Below are positions 11,561 to 20,473 of a stretch of 53,901 nt of DNA, in pieces. Location of the stretch: contig NZ_JAIAZY010000033.1 of NCBI RefSeq assembly GCF_019459225.1, positions 1 through 53,901 of the forward strand, in the 5' to 3' direction. This stretch comes from Bacillus sp. IITD106 (lineage in GTDB: Bacteria > Bacillota > Bacilli > Bacillales > Bacillaceae_C). The notes under the pieces were generated by a model that was not told the origin of the DNA, ran no database searches, and saw only the letters and a list, made by a program, of their open reading frames with translations. A program made the translations under genes and the position numbers. How positions within the stretch are numbered: position 1 is the first letter of the stretch; each line of letters opens with the position of its first letter.

Positions 11561-11587
11561 AAAAAAACCTCCCCATGTTTTATATAC

Positions 11588-11596
11588 ATCATACCA
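11588..11596 (-). promoter_or_regulatory. Extended -10 element upstream of dgk
   Basis: On the minus strand TGGTATGAT fits TG-n-TATGAT, 28 bp upstream of the dgk start. No convincing -35 is seen. Confidence 0.4.
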
Positions 11597-11633
11597 TCTG
11601 AGAGGGAGTTGGGGAGAAATGATCCCACCTACA

Positions 11634-12917
11634 CTATTTTTTTACTACGTTAAAATTATCTATAATTAAGAGCCAATTTTGCGGGAAGGGTAGTCCTAGC
11701 TTCCAATAACTTACTCCTCTAAGCTTTAACTCTTTTACGAGGTCAAATTTGGCTTGAATGGATCTAGCATCTTCAAACCATACTTCGTGCTTCTTCCCAT
11801 CTTGTGCGGTATACGTAAAAAACGGCGCCTGTGCTTTTTGATCGTATTGGATGGAAACGTTATTTGCGGCCGCTATTTCTATCGCTCGTTGCGGACTTAC
11901 TGCTTTTGCTGTTGTTCCCTGTACAAACGGGAGTGTCCAGTCGTACCCATATAAATTTTGCCCCATTAATATTTTATTGGGAGGGATTTCCGTAATCGCG
12001 TACTCCAATACGTCACGTACAGGTCCAATTGGTGAGACAGCCATCGCTGGTCCTCCACTAAAACCCCATTCGTATGTCATGATGACGACATAATCAACAA
12101 TTTCTCCATGGGCTTTATAGTCATGTGCTTCATACCATTCCCCTTTTTGGGTGGCGCTTGTTTTCGGAGCTAGTGCAGTCGAAATCATTAATCCTTCGTT
12201 ATGCAATCGATCTCGAGCGGTCCGCAAAAAACGATTATAGGCTTCACGATCCCTTGGAAAAAGTCGTTCGAAATCGAAGTGCACGTCTCCGAAACCGATT
12301 CGTTTTGCTTCTTCAATAATATTATTTAAAAATGTATTCTGAACTTGTTGGTTTGTAAGTAAAGTGTGCCCTAATTCGGAACTGAATTGTCCCGCTTCTT
12401 GATTGGCAACGACCATCACTAAAGTGTTCCGATTGGCACGAGCAATGGCCTGAAAGTTATTGAGTGGCGGAGCGGTTAACGACCCATCTCTCTTTGCTAA
12501 ATATCCAAATGGCGATAAATATGTTAAATAAGGAGCAGCTTGCCTTGCACTCGTTTCGAGAGCTTGAGAAACGGTTGCTCCAAATGGCTCCACATACGCA
12601 TTGAATTCCCGATTCGTTTTGGGTCTTTCAGGAATATAGAGACGTAAGCCTACATGAATAGGAGTGTTAACAGGAATTGCATTTATGCGGGCGAGTTCTT
12701 GATAGGAAATTCCAAACTTCTGACCAATAGACCAGAGACTGTCTCCACTTTTCACCCAGTAGAAACTTCCAACGATGGGAATAACTAATGCCTGGCCAAC
12801 AACAAGTTTATCGGGATTAGGCAGATCATTTGCTTCTGTAATAGTATTAGCGGGCACGCCATATCTTGAAGCAATGGATGTCAACGTCTGATTAGCCTCG
12901 ACAATATGAATTTGCAT
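11634..12917 (-). CDS. yaaH: Spore cortex-lytic glycosidase, LysM + GH18
   Basis: The 427-aa homologue of YaaH/SleL. These spore-coat-associated enzymes act on cortex peptidoglycan, with N-acetylglucosaminidase activity reported for SleL. Two LysM domains at about residues 1-47 and 50-97 bind glycan. A GH18 barrel follows, with the catalytic strand ending HFDFE near residue 215 where the acid is the Glu. There is no signal peptide, as expected for a protein made in the mother cell. ATG at 12917 follows AAGGAGG. A good sigma-E-type promoter lies upstream. Confidence 0.93.
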   Translation of the reverse strand: MQIHIVEANQTLTSIASRYGVPANTITEANDLPNPDKLVVGQALVIPIVGSFYWVKSGDSLWSIGQKFGISYQELARINAIPVNTPIHVGLRLYIPERPKTNREFNAYVEPFGATVSQALETSARQAAPYLTYLSPFGYLAKRDGSLTAPPLNNFQAIARANRNTLVMVVANQEAGQFSSELGHTLLTNQQVQNTFLNNIIEEAKRIGFGDVHFDFERLFPRDREAYNRFLRTARDRLHNEGLMISTALAPKTSATQKGEWYEAHDYKAHGEIVDYVVIMTYEWGFSGGPAMAVSPIGPVRDVLEYAITEIPPNKILMGQNLYGYDWTLPFVQGTTAKAVSPQRAIEIAAANNVSIQYDQKAQAPFFTYTAQDGKKHEVWFEDARSIQAKFDLVKELKLRGVSYWKLGLPFPQNWLLIIDNFNVVKK

Positions 12918-12940
12918 AGTTCAACCTCCTTAAACCAAAG

Positions 12941-12958
12941 AAATGGTTGTAACCATTT
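12941..12958. promoter_or_regulatory. Perfect 18-bp palindrome upstream of yaaH
   Basis: AAATGGTT-GT-AACCATTT has 8-bp arms and a 2-bp centre. It lies directly downstream of the yaaH -10 and about 25 bp from the yaaH start, where a repressor could act. The 2-nt centre makes an RNA hairpin less likely than a protein site. Confidence 0.45.
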
Positions 12959-12983
12959 TATGAGGGGGAAAATAGGAATAGAC
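12955..12983 (-). promoter_or_regulatory. Sigma-E-type promoter of yaaH
   Basis: On the minus strand GTCTATT, a 14-bp spacer and CATAAAAT match the sigma-E consensus (KMATATT, N14-15, CATACAMT) at 5 of 7 and 7 of 8 positions. B. subtilis yaaH is a sigma-E gene. Confidence 0.6.
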
Positions 12984-13009
12984 ATGATTTACGCAAAGAA
13001 GTTTTGTAA

Positions 13010-13537
<528 letters not shown>

Positions 13538-13541
13538 GACA

Positions 13542-13570
13542 TTGATTTTTTACCGAAAAAATAGTATACT
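13542..13570 (+). promoter_or_regulatory. Promoter of the SRP RNA gene
   Basis: TTGATT at 13542-13547, a 17-bp spacer and TATACT at 13565-13570, just after the tadA stop and about 45 bp before the mature RNA. Confidence 0.7.
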
Positions 13571-13615
13571 AAATCATGCGCGAATTAGTTGCGCAATTAA
13601 ATATGGTATCAATTT

Positions 13616-13886
13616 TGCCGTGCTAGACGGGGAAGTAGCGGAGCCCTGTAACCCGCAATCCGCTCCAGCGGGGTTGAATTCCTTCCCGAGGCTGTTGTAC
13701 TGTAGGGTCTGCCTTAAGTAAGTGGTGTTGACATCTGGGTCCTGCGCAATGGGAATCCATGAACCATGTCAGGTCCGGAAGGAAGCAGCATTAAGTGGAA
13801 CCTCTCATGTGCCGCAGGGCAGCCTGGATTGAGCTAACTGCTTGAGTAACGCTTATGGTGCACAGTCAGAGGAAGGTGTGCGGCAG
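13616..13886 (+). ncRNA. ffs: Signal recognition particle RNA (scRNA), long Bacillus type
   Basis: RNA scaffold of the SRP, which with Ffh targets membrane and secreted proteins. The domain IV core ATGTCAGGTCCGGAAGGAAG lies at about 13768-13787. The Alu-type 5' segment TGCCGTGCTAGACGGGG and the 3' segment with TGCCGCAGGGCAGCCTGG are also present. The 5' end TGCCGTGC pairs with GTGCGGCA near the 3' end, with two wobble pairs, defining a mature RNA of about 271 nt, as in B. subtilis. Exact processing ends are inferred. Confidence 0.93.
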
Positions 13887-13932
13887 TTTAAATTGCATAC
13901 AAAAACCCATTCACTTTGTGGATGGGTTTTTT
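13849..13932 (+). repeat. Direct repeat copy 1: ffs 3' end plus terminator
   Basis: This 84-bp segment (ACGCTTATGG to the terminator T run) recurs at 15750-15833 with three substitutions. This copy retains the pairing of GTGCGGCA with the ffs 5' end and so is the functional 3' end. Confidence 0.9.
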
Positions 13933-13933
13933 T
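13901..13933 (+). terminator. Terminator of ffs
   Basis: AAAACCCATtCAC and GTGgATGGGTTTT form a stem followed by T7. Confidence 0.9.
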
Positions 13934-13985
13934 GTTGAATCTTTTTCTTTTTTCATCCGTAAGTTTATGTACGAGGTGATGGCAA

Positions 13986-15680
13986 ATGAAAAGAAAGGCA
14001 CTTTTTTTCTTAGTTTTTTTAATATTTCTCATACCAACACAAGTATTCGCAGTGGAATTTTCGATTACAAATACTACAATTGACGCATACCTTCTCGAAA
14101 ACGGTGATATAGACGTAACAGAAGTTCATGATTATTCGTTTGAAGGTAAATTTAATGGTATTACTCGGGAAATAATCCCGAAAAAGGGTGCGGAAATTAC
14201 CGATTTTATAGCGAATGAAAACGGAAAATCGCTAAAAGTGGAAAAAGAGAGTCATTTATACAAAGTCCACCGAAAAGGAAAAAGTGAACATATAAAAGTG
14301 GAGATACAATATACGATAAAGAATGGTTTAGAAAAAAATGCTGATATGACTGAGTTTTATTGGCCGTTTTTTGATAAAAGAAATGAATCTTCTTACGAAA
14401 ATATGACGATTACCATTCATCCACCAAAACCAACCGATGATGTAATTGCTTTTGGATACGATAAGGCTTTTCAAAAAGAAATTTTTAAAGAAGATGGGGT
14501 CGTTCAATACAAACTTGGATATGTACCTGCAAAAGCAAATGGTGACATTAGAATGGCTTATGACTCGAGTCTTTTTCCGGCTATGAAATTAAATTCCAAT
14601 TCTAATATTAAAGAAAACCTTTTAAATAAGAAGGAAGCTCTAGAAGAGAATGCAAAAAAATTTAAGGAAGGACAAAAGAAGGCATCCACGTTTGGAATTA
14701 TAGCTCTTCCGATTGTGTTAGGGCTTTTTATTGGAATGCTATTAATGGAGTATATTCGTTCAAAGCGTTTGGATGCCCTAGTAAATCAACAAATTAAGAA
14801 AGAACAATTGCTAGTTCCACATCAGAAAATGAGTCTACCGGCTACAATTATGTATACAGGAAGATTAACTTCAGAAAGTGTGACAGCAGCTTTATTAGAT
14901 CTTGTTCGTAAAGGGAACGTGAATCAAATAGCTGATGATGATTTTAGGCTTATAAATAGAAATGTAGAGCATCATCATGAAAAAATAATGATTGAGTGGC
15001 TATTTGATGATATTGGTAAAGATGGGCAATTTTGTACGGAATACTTAAATGAATATATTAAAGATAAAAAAAATCTTCCAACATATAATCAAAGATTTGA
15101 GAGTTGGCGTAATGCAGTAAAAAAAGAAATAGAAAACTTCGGAATAAATGAAAATAAACCTGTCGTTAAAGGAATTTTTGCCGGCCTATCTTTTTTAGTG
15201 CTTCCAATGATTATTGTTTTTATGAACTATGAATTTTATTTTTGGATGATTGTCACCATAGTGCTATTTATATTTGGTGTTGGTAAGGCAGTTTATTACA
15301 AGCCTCTTTCTTTTGAAGGTCGTATGATAAAAAGTGAGTGGAGTGATTTTTTAACCAGGCTCAATGAAATTAAAAGTTCTGAGTGGCAAAAGGTATCAAG
15401 GGATGCAAGAATGAGAGCCGTTATATATGAATTGGGAATGGCCAGTACATCTAGTATAAATAGTCAAAGTAATTCGGAACGATGGCAGTCAGAACTTGGC
15501 GAGGCGGATCATTCCTTATTGATGTATTGTTTAGTCACAGGACCAACTCTGACATCAGGATTTAACGATGCTAATGAGAAATACAGAAACCTACAAGCAG
15601 CGTCATATTCAGATAGTAGTGTCTCCACTGGAGGAGGAGGCGGTGTAGGTGGTGGTGGCGGCGGTTCAGGTGCCTTTTAG
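13986..15680 (+). CDS. DUF2207 family membrane protein
   Basis: Unknown function. The 564-aa protein has an N-terminal signal peptide ending near residue 22 (TQVFA), then the extracytoplasmic DUF2207 domain (about 23-225). A transmembrane segment follows near 237-258, then a cytoplasmic region, two closely spaced hydrophobic segments near 390-440, and a glycine-rich tail ending GGGGSGAF, all typical of the family. ATG at 13986 follows GAGGTGATG. It is the only gene between two copies of the ffs 3' end, an insertion relative to the B. subtilis tadA-ffs-dnaX order. Confidence 0.88.
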   Translation: MKRKALFFLVFLIFLIPTQVFAVEFSITNTTIDAYLLENGDIDVTEVHDYSFEGKFNGITREIIPKKGAEITDFIANENGKSLKVEKESHLYKVHRKGKSEHIKVEIQYTIKNGLEKNADMTEFYWPFFDKRNESSYENMTITIHPPKPTDDVIAFGYDKAFQKEIFKEDGVVQYKLGYVPAKANGDIRMAYDSSLFPAMKLNSNSNIKENLLNKKEALEENAKKFKEGQKKASTFGIIALPIVLGLFIGMLLMEYIRSKRLDALVNQQIKKEQLLVPHQKMSLPATIMYTGRLTSESVTAALLDLVRKGNVNQIADDDFRLINRNVEHHHEKIMIEWLFDDIGKDGQFCTEYLNEYIKDKKNLPTYNQRFESWRNAVKKEIENFGINENKPVVKGIFAGLSFLVLPMIIVFMNYEFYFWMIVTIVLFIFGVGKAVYYKPLSFEGRMIKSEWSDFLTRLNEIKSSEWQKVSRDARMRAVIYELGMASTSSINSQSNSERWQSELGEADHSLLMYCLVTGPTLTSGFNDANEKYRNLQAASYSDSSVSTGGGGGVGGGGGGSGAF

Positions 15681-15749
15681 TATTTGATTAGATCTTTCCC
15701 ACTATTTTATTTCTAATGAATAATATATGTTTCGCTTTGAATACAATTT

Positions 15750-15833
15750 ACGCTTATGGTGCACAGTCAGAGGAAGGTGCGCGAAAGTTTAAATTGCATA
15801 CAAAAACCCATTCACTTTGTGGATGGGTTTTTT
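15750..15833 (+). repeat. Direct repeat copy 2: duplicated ffs 3' end and terminator
   Basis: It matches 13849-13932 at 81 of 84 positions. The three differences cluster where GTGTGCGGCAG becomes GTGCGCGAAAG, which would destroy pairing with the ffs 5' end. The terminator hairpin at 15802-15833 is intact and would end the DUF2207 transcript. Confidence 0.9.
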
Positions 15834-15890
15834 AGCATGAAAAATCAGTTCGGTATATATGGTAAGCGTGGATAAAGTCAAATACAAAGA

Positions 15891-16313
15891 TTATTCAACT
15901 GTATCCCATTGTGGATTCCAAACTACTTCCCACAAATGCCCATCTGGATCTTGGAAGTGACCAGAATATCCACCCCAAAAAGTCTCATGGGCAGGGTCAG
16001 TTATGATTGCACCACCTTGTTTAGCTTGTTCCAATACTTTATCCACTTCATCTTTACTATTAACATTGTGACCTAGAGTAAATTCAGTAGGACTTGATTC
16101 AGTTAAAGGAACTTTTGCCTCGTGTGCGATGTCTTTACGATTCCAAATAGCAAGTTTTAAACCGGCTTGCAAATCAAAAAAGGCAACTGCACCATGATCA
16201 AATTCTTCACCGACTATACCTTCAGTAGGTAAACCAAGACTGTCGCGATAGAAACGCAATGACTTTTCTAAATCATCTACACCTAAAGTAATTACTGTAA
16301 TACGGGGTTTCAA
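15891..16313 (-). CDS. VOC family protein (glyoxalase/bleomycin-resistance fold)
   Basis: A 140-aa single vicinal-oxygen-chelate domain pair of unknown substrate. It starts MKPRITVITLGVDDLEKS and ends with the common GHLWEVVWNP motif, with paired beta-alpha-beta-beta-beta modules. TTG at 16313 is chosen because GGAGGTGG lies just upstream and the alternative start 36 codons earlier adds a non-conserved hydrophobic leader that crosses this ribosome binding site. It lies convergent to the DUF2207 gene and divergent from dnaX and is an accessory gene here. Confidence 0.85.
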   Translation of the reverse strand: MKPRITVITLGVDDLEKSLRFYRDSLGLPTEGIVGEEFDHGAVAFFDLQAGLKLAIWNRKDIAHEAKVPLTESSPTEFTLGHNVNSKDEVDKVLEQAKQGGAIITDPAHETFWGGYSGHFQDPDGHLWEVVWNPQWDTVE

Positions 16314-16660
16314 AAAGCCACCTCCAAAATAACTGTTTTTTTTAATTATATAAAAATAAATGATAAGGAGAAAAATGATAAGCTTTATGAACAATATGAA
16401 TGAATATATTCTGTTAACCACTTAAAACCTAATACGAATCCATCAAAAATAATGGTCATTTCCTGGGAAATATTATCGAAAAACAGGGGAAATGCTTTTC
16501 TTTTGGTGAATAAGATAGAAAAAGTTCGAAGTTATACATAAGAAAAAAATATACGTTTCTCTTCAAAAACGTGATGATAATCACTTTGTAAATATATCCA
16601 TGAATAAGGTATAATAAAAGGACGAGAACAGAATGGAAGATAAAAAAGGAGGGGAGTATC
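16314..16660. other. Intergenic region between VOC gene and dnaX
   Basis: No gene is seen. It contains an inverted repeat CATTTCC/GGAAATG at about 16455-16494 followed by T-rich sequence, a short palindrome GTGAT-GATA-ATCAC at 16571-16584, and the dnaX promoter. Confidence 0.5.
16586..16615 (+). promoter_or_regulatory. Promoter of the dnaX operon
   Basis: TTGTAA at 16586-16591, an 18-bp spacer and a perfect TATAAT at 16610-16615, 46 bp before the GTG start. The small palindrome GTGATGATAATCAC ends two bases before the -35. Confidence 0.65.
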
Positions 16661-18340
16661 GTGTACCAAGCACTATATCGAGTATGGAGACCACAGTCAT
16701 TTGCGGATGTAATTGGTCAGGAACATGTGACGAAAACCCTGCAAAATGCTCTCCTCCAACAAAAGACGACTCATGCGTATTTGTTTTCCGGCCCTCGCGG
16801 AACAGGTAAAACAAGTGCGGCAAAAATTTTAGCTAAGGCAGTCAATTGCGAAAGAATGCCTATTGCTGAACCGTGCAATGAATGTTCGGCTTGCCGCGGG
16901 ATTACGGATGGCTCGATTCCAGATGTCATTGAAATTGATGCTGCTTCCAATAATGGAGTAGAGGAAATACGGGATATCCGCGATAAAGTAAAATATGCTC
17001 CTAACGCTGTCCCATACAAGGTCTACATTATCGATGAAGTGCATATGCTTTCCATTGGAGCCTTTAATGCCCTGTTGAAAACATTGGAGGAACCGCCAAA
17101 ACATGTTATTTTTATTTTGGCGACAACGGAGCCTCATAAAATACCGCTAACGATTATTTCCAGGTGCCAACGCTTTGATTTTAAACGAATAACAGCTCAA
17201 GATATTGTTGGGAGAATGTCTCATATTGCTACAGAATCGGGTCTTCAATACGAAGAAAAGGCGTTGCAGATTATTGCCCAGGCTGCGGGTGGCGGAATGA
17301 GGGATGCGTTAAGTCTTCTCGATCAAGCCGTTTCATTCAGCACAGATCGGGTTACGGTGGAAGACGCCCTAACGGTAACAGGTTCGGTTTCTCATAATTA
17401 TCTAAACAAAATAGGAAGAGCTGTTTATGAAAAAAATATTCCTGAGGCTTTGGGTACACTTGAGGAATTAATGTTGGAAGGAAAAGATCCAGCAAGATTT
17501 ACAGAAGATTTGATTTTGTATTTTCGCGATATTCTTCTTTACAAAACGGCTCCGAACCTTGAGGAATCGTTAGAACGCGCCATGCTTGATGAAGATTTCA
17601 CAAATCTCGCGAAAGAAATTCAGCCGGAGCAAATATATAACTATATTGATATACTAAATCATACTCAACAAGAAATGAAATTTTCCAACCATGCCCGCAT
17701 TTACTTAGAGGTATGTTTAGTCAAACTATGCCAAATAGAATCAAAGAAAATAGTAGAAGTGGTTGGAATTCAAGAATTACATGCTAAAATAGAAGGGCTT
17801 GAAAAAGAACTCAAAGCATTACGAGCAAATCGCCCGGCTGTGGAGGAAGTGTCCCAGGCTCAGTCTCCTAAGAAAACGGCTCGCGCCTCGAAGGAATTCC
17901 GAGTCAATACGAGGATGGTCAGAGAAATTTTAAATGATGCGACGAGAGAGGATTTAAATTCCGTCAAGAGTCATTGGGGCGAACTACTGGAGGCGCTCAA
18001 TAGCAGGCAAATGCGCTCGCAATCGGCATTGTTGAATGATGCAGAGCCAGCAGCTGCTTCGCCAAAAGGATTCATTTTAAAATTTAAATATGAAATCCAT
18101 TGTAAAATGGCGATGGAAAACCAGACGTTCTTAGACATCACCTCAAACATCCTCGAAGAAATTACTGGTAAAAGGCTTCAATTTGTGGGGGTTCCAGAAG
18201 ACCAGTGGAAGCAAATTCGCGAAGAATTTCTGCAAAACCAAAAACAGGATGGAAATAAAGATGAGGAAGAACATGAAGATCCACTAATATCTGAAGCAAT
18301 GAAGCTAGTCGGTGCCGATTTGATTGAATTTAAAAACTAA
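16661..18340 (+). CDS. dnaX: DNA polymerase III subunits gamma/tau
   Basis: AAA+ clamp-loader ATPase that loads the beta clamp and links the polymerases. It has 559 aa. The P-loop GPRGTGKTS is at residues 44-52, the zinc module uses Cys63, Cys72, Cys75 and Cys78, then IDEVHML (Walker B) and the SRC sensor follow. The C-terminal tau region is from about 370 on. GTG at 16661 follows AAGGAGGGG. It heads the conserved dnaX-yaaK-recR-yaaL-bofA cluster. Confidence 0.96.
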   Translation: MYQALYRVWRPQSFADVIGQEHVTKTLQNALLQQKTTHAYLFSGPRGTGKTSAAKILAKAVNCERMPIAEPCNECSACRGITDGSIPDVIEIDAASNNGVEEIRDIRDKVKYAPNAVPYKVYIIDEVHMLSIGAFNALLKTLEEPPKHVIFILATTEPHKIPLTIISRCQRFDFKRITAQDIVGRMSHIATESGLQYEEKALQIIAQAAGGGMRDALSLLDQAVSFSTDRVTVEDALTVTGSVSHNYLNKIGRAVYEKNIPEALGTLEELMLEGKDPARFTEDLILYFRDILLYKTAPNLEESLERAMLDEDFTNLAKEIQPEQIYNYIDILNHTQQEMKFSNHARIYLEVCLVKLCQIESKKIVEVVGIQELHAKIEGLEKELKALRANRPAVEEVSQAQSPKKTARASKEFRVNTRMVREILNDATREDLNSVKSHWGELLEALNSRQMRSQSALLNDAEPAAASPKGFILKFKYEIHCKMAMENQTFLDITSNILEEITGKRLQFVGVPEDQWKQIREEFLQNQKQDGNKDEEEHEDPLISEAMKLVGADLIEFKN

Positions 18341-18366
18341 ATGATTATTTTTGGAGGTCATATAAG

Positions 18367-18687
18367 ATGATGCGTGGAATGGGAAATATGCAAGGTATGA
18401 TGAAACAAATGCAAAAAATGCAAAAGAAGATGGCTGAAGCTCAGGAAAAGCTAGGGGAAGAGCGTATTGAAGGTACGGCTGGCGGCGGTATGGTGACTGT
18501 TATCGTATCTGGACATAAGGAAGTCATTGAAGTAAATATAAAAGAAGAAGTAGTGGACCCTGAAGATATTGAAATGTTGCAGGATCTTGTCCTTGCTGCA
18601 ACAAATGATGCGCTAAAAAAAGCAGATGATTTAACAAATCAAACGATGGGACAATTTACTAAAGGCATCAACCTTCCAGGGTTTTAG
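18367..18687 (+). CDS. yaaK: YbaB/EbfC family nucleoid-associated protein
   Basis: Small DNA-binding protein of 106 aa. It has a methionine-rich, coiled N-terminal helix ([19 protein letters not shown]) and the family core with [15 protein letters not shown]. It is thought to act as a nucleoid protein and its gene is very commonly paired with dnaX and recR. The first two codons are both ATG (18367 and 18370); GGAGG precedes them. The stop is 12 bases before recR, with that gene's ribosome binding site in the gap. Confidence 0.93.
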   Translation: MMRGMGNMQGMMKQMQKMQKKMAEAQEKLGEERIEGTAGGGMVTVIVSGHKEVIEVNIKEEVVDPEDIEMLQDLVLAATNDALKKADDLTNQTMGQFTKGINLPGF

Positions 18688-18698
18688 GAGGTTAGCTG

Positions 18699-19295
18699 AT
18701 GCATTACCCAGAACCGATATCAAAGCTGATCGACAGCTTTATGAAACTGCCGGGTATCGGGCCCAAAACAGCAGCCCGCCTGGCGTTTTTTGTTCTTAGT
18801 ATGAAGGAAGAGACCGTGTTGGATTTTGCAAAGGCTCTTGTAAACGCGAAACGGGACTTAGGCTATTGTTCCGTTTGCGGTCATATTACGGATCAAGATC
18901 CATGTTATATTTGCAAGGACCCGCGTCGTGATCGTAGTGTTATTTGTACAGTCCAAGAGCCTAAAGATGTCATCGCCATGGAAAAAATGAAAGAATTCAA
19001 TGGGCTCTATCATGTGTTGCATGGTTCTATCTCCCCGATGGAGGGAATCGGCCCTGAAGATATCAATATACCGGATTTACTGAAAAGATTGCAGGATGAA
19101 ACAGTCCAAGAGGTTATTTTGGCGACGAACCCGAATATCGAAGGGGAAGCAACAGCCATGTATATCTCACGTCTTTTAAAACCATCAGGAATTAAAGTAA
19201 CGAGAATCGCTCATGGACTCCCGGTAGGCGGAGACTTAGAGTATGCTGATGAAGTCACCCTCTCAAAAGCACTTGAAGGCAGAAGAGAAATCTAG
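18699..19295 (+). CDS. recR: Recombination protein RecR
   Basis: Acts with RecO/RecF in loading RecA at gaps. It has 198 aa, the standard length. A helix-hairpin-helix ([14 protein letters not shown], about 17-30), a zinc module with CSVCG and CYIC (about 57-72), and a Toprim domain (about 80-175) are all present. The ATG at 18699 follows AGGAGG. Confidence 0.97.
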   Translation: MHYPEPISKLIDSFMKLPGIGPKTAARLAFFVLSMKEETVLDFAKALVNAKRDLGYCSVCGHITDQDPCYICKDPRRDRSVICTVQEPKDVIAMEKMKEFNGLYHVLHGSISPMEGIGPEDINIPDLLKRLQDETVQEVILATNPNIEGEATAMYISRLLKPSGIKVTRIAHGLPVGGDLEYADEVTLSKALEGRREI

Positions 19296-19313
19296 AGGTG
19301 GAGGGAGCCTGTC

Positions 19314-19529
19314 GTGTTTAAGAAAAAGAAAAAGCTCCGAAGGGGATATGATCAACAATTAATCGAGCTGATGGACACAACAAAAAAAGATTGGATGATT
19401 CAAACACAGCTTTTAAAAATGAGTTTTGAAAAAAGCGATGATTTGCAAGTACTCACCCAACTTGCAAAAGCGAAGTACTTTTTTTTATTTCAAGAAGCGA
19501 AAATAAGAAAAATCTCCATCAATAAATAA
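19314..19529 (+). CDS. yaaL: YaaL-like DUF2508 protein
   Basis: A 71-aa lysine-rich, probably helical protein of unknown function, conserved between recR and bofA in Bacillus. GTG at 19314 follows GGTGGAGGGA. No signal peptide or membrane segment is seen. The name rests on size, basic composition and position. Confidence 0.82.
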   Translation: MFKKKKKLRRGYDQQLIELMDTTKKDWMIQTQLLKMSFEKSDDLQVLTQLAKAKYFFLFQEAKIRKISINK

Positions 19530-19565
19530 GGAATATAACAAAAAGTTCTTTTCGGACAATCCTTT

Positions 19566-19573
19566 CATACAAT
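19566..19573 (+). promoter_or_regulatory. Sigma-E-type -10 upstream of bofA
   Basis: CATACAAT is a perfect sigma-E -10, 33 bp before the bofA start. The -35 region is poor, so the assignment rests mainly on the -10 and on BofA acting in the mother cell. Confidence 0.45.
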
Positions 19574-19606
19574 TAATTAAAAGGATTGATCCGGGAGGGA
19601 CGGGAT

Positions 19607-19870
19607 TTGGAGTCAATTATTATCATATCTACACTTTGCGTGTTGATTATTTTCTTATTAATGGCTGGACTACCAGGTAAGGTTTTAAAATGGATTGGCC
19701 AAGCATGTATGAAATTAGTGATCGGAGCATTGTTTTTATTTTTTTTGAACGCAATCGGAAATCAATTTGGGGTATTCGTGCCGATTAATTTTGCCACATC
19801 TGCTATATCTGGATTTTTGGGAATACCAGGTGTTGCAGCTTTAGCAATGATTCAATTATGGATTTTATAA
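19607..19870 (+). CDS. bofA: Pro-sigma-K processing inhibitor BofA
   Basis: Membrane protein that, with SpoIVFA, holds the SpoIVFB protease inactive until the forespore signal arrives. Two transmembrane segments (about residues 3-21 and 33-52) precede the conserved VPINFATSAISGFLGIPG segment. TTG at 19607 is chosen: GGGAGGGA lies 5 nt upstream and the resulting 87 aa equals the B. subtilis length. An earlier in-frame TTG at 19586 would add seven residues covering the ribosome binding site. Confidence 0.93.
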   Translation: MESIIIISTLCVLIIFLLMAGLPGKVLKWIGQACMKLVIGALFLFFLNAIGNQFGVFVPINFATSAISGFLGIPGVAALAMIQLWIL

Positions 19871-19872
19871 TT

Positions 19873-19900
19873 TCCACTCCTTTAAAGGGGTGGATTTTTT
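19873..19900 (+). terminator. Terminator after bofA
   Basis: TCCACTCC and GGGGTGGA form a stem, with T6 at 19895-19900. Confidence 0.85.
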
Positions 19901-19910
19901 GAGTGAGTGA

Positions 19911-19939
19911 TTGACACTGTTTTATAACCATGGTAGGAT
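19911..19939 (+). promoter_or_regulatory. Strong promoter of the tRNA-Ile-Ala unit
   Basis: A perfect TTGACA at 19911-19916, a 17-bp spacer and TAGGAT at 19934-19939, with TG upstream (extended -10). It lies 20 bp before tRNA-Ile, so the tRNAs have their own promoter and no 16S gene. Confidence 0.8.
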
Positions 19940-19959
19940 ATAAAAGTCGTTTGTAGTGT

Positions 19960-20033
<74 letters not shown>

Positions 20034-20049
20034 TCACCCCACTTGATAC

Positions 20050-20122
20050 GGGGCCTTAGCTCAGCTGGGAGAGCGCCTGCTTTGCACGCAGGAGGTCAGC
20101 GGTTCGATCCCGCTAGGCTCCA
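20050..20122 (+). tRNA. tRNA-Ala(UGC)
   Basis: The acceptor GGGGCCT/AGGCTCC contains one G-T pair. The anticodon loop TTTGCAC carries TGC, and the T arm GGTTCGATCC is intact. CCA is not encoded (TAT follows the discriminator A). It is 16 bp after tRNA-Ile, the usual spacer-tRNA order of rRNA operons, but no 23S gene follows. Confidence 0.97.
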
Positions 20123-20125
20123 TAT

Positions 20126-20275
20126 AAAAGCGGAAGCGCCTTGCTCATCGACGTACAAACTTCAGGGCATCTGACTGAGATAAAGGAAACACGACGAGGA
20201 ACGAGTCGATGTTGACTTATCGTAGGGAAGAGGACCAGAAGTTTGCTAGTCGATAGGCGCTGGAGCTGGATAGCG
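20126..20275 (+). repeat. Dispersed intergenic repeat, full-length copy A
   Basis: About 150 bp beginning AAAAGCGGAAGCGCCTT and ending GGCGCTGGAGCTGGATA. The ends are complementary over GCGCC/GGCGC and the interior CGACGTACAAACTTC pairs imperfectly with GAAGTTTGCTAGTCG. No ORF is present. Related copies or fragments lie at 22172-22214, 25668-25712, 42849-42995 and 53684-53745. It looks like a non-coding, palindromic interspersed element. Confidence 0.7.
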
Positions 20276-20290
20276 AAATTCTAGACTAAT

Positions 20291-20332
20291 AAAAGGACAT
20301 GATTTGGTATACACCATATCGTGTCCTTTTTT
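20291..20332 (+). terminator. Terminator after the tRNA unit
   Basis: AAAAGGACATGAT and ATCGTGTCCTTTT form a stem with one imperfect pair, followed by a T run to 20332. Confidence 0.75.
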
Positions 20333-20423
20333 ATGTATTATCCTTCAGTACAAACACAGCAACTGTCCCAATTGCATACAATTAAAATGCAGAGTTTCGT
20401 AATAAAAAAATGTTAAAAATTGT

Positions 20424-20453
20424 GTATACAAATAAAGGGAATGGCGCAAACTG
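20424..20453 (+). promoter_or_regulatory. Sigma-F-type promoter of csfB
   Basis: GTATA at 20424-20428, a 15-bp spacer and GCGCAAACTG at 20444-20453 match the forespore sigma-F consensus at most defined positions. B. subtilis csfB is a sigma-F gene. Confidence 0.6.
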
Positions 20454-20473
20454 ATATGTATGGAGGTGGAGTT

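Noticed and set aside
20126-20290. Remnant of 16S or 23S rRNA beside the tRNAs
   Set aside because: No conserved rRNA segment, such as the 16S 3' anti-Shine-Dalgarno end, is seen on either side; the sequence belongs to the dispersed repeat.
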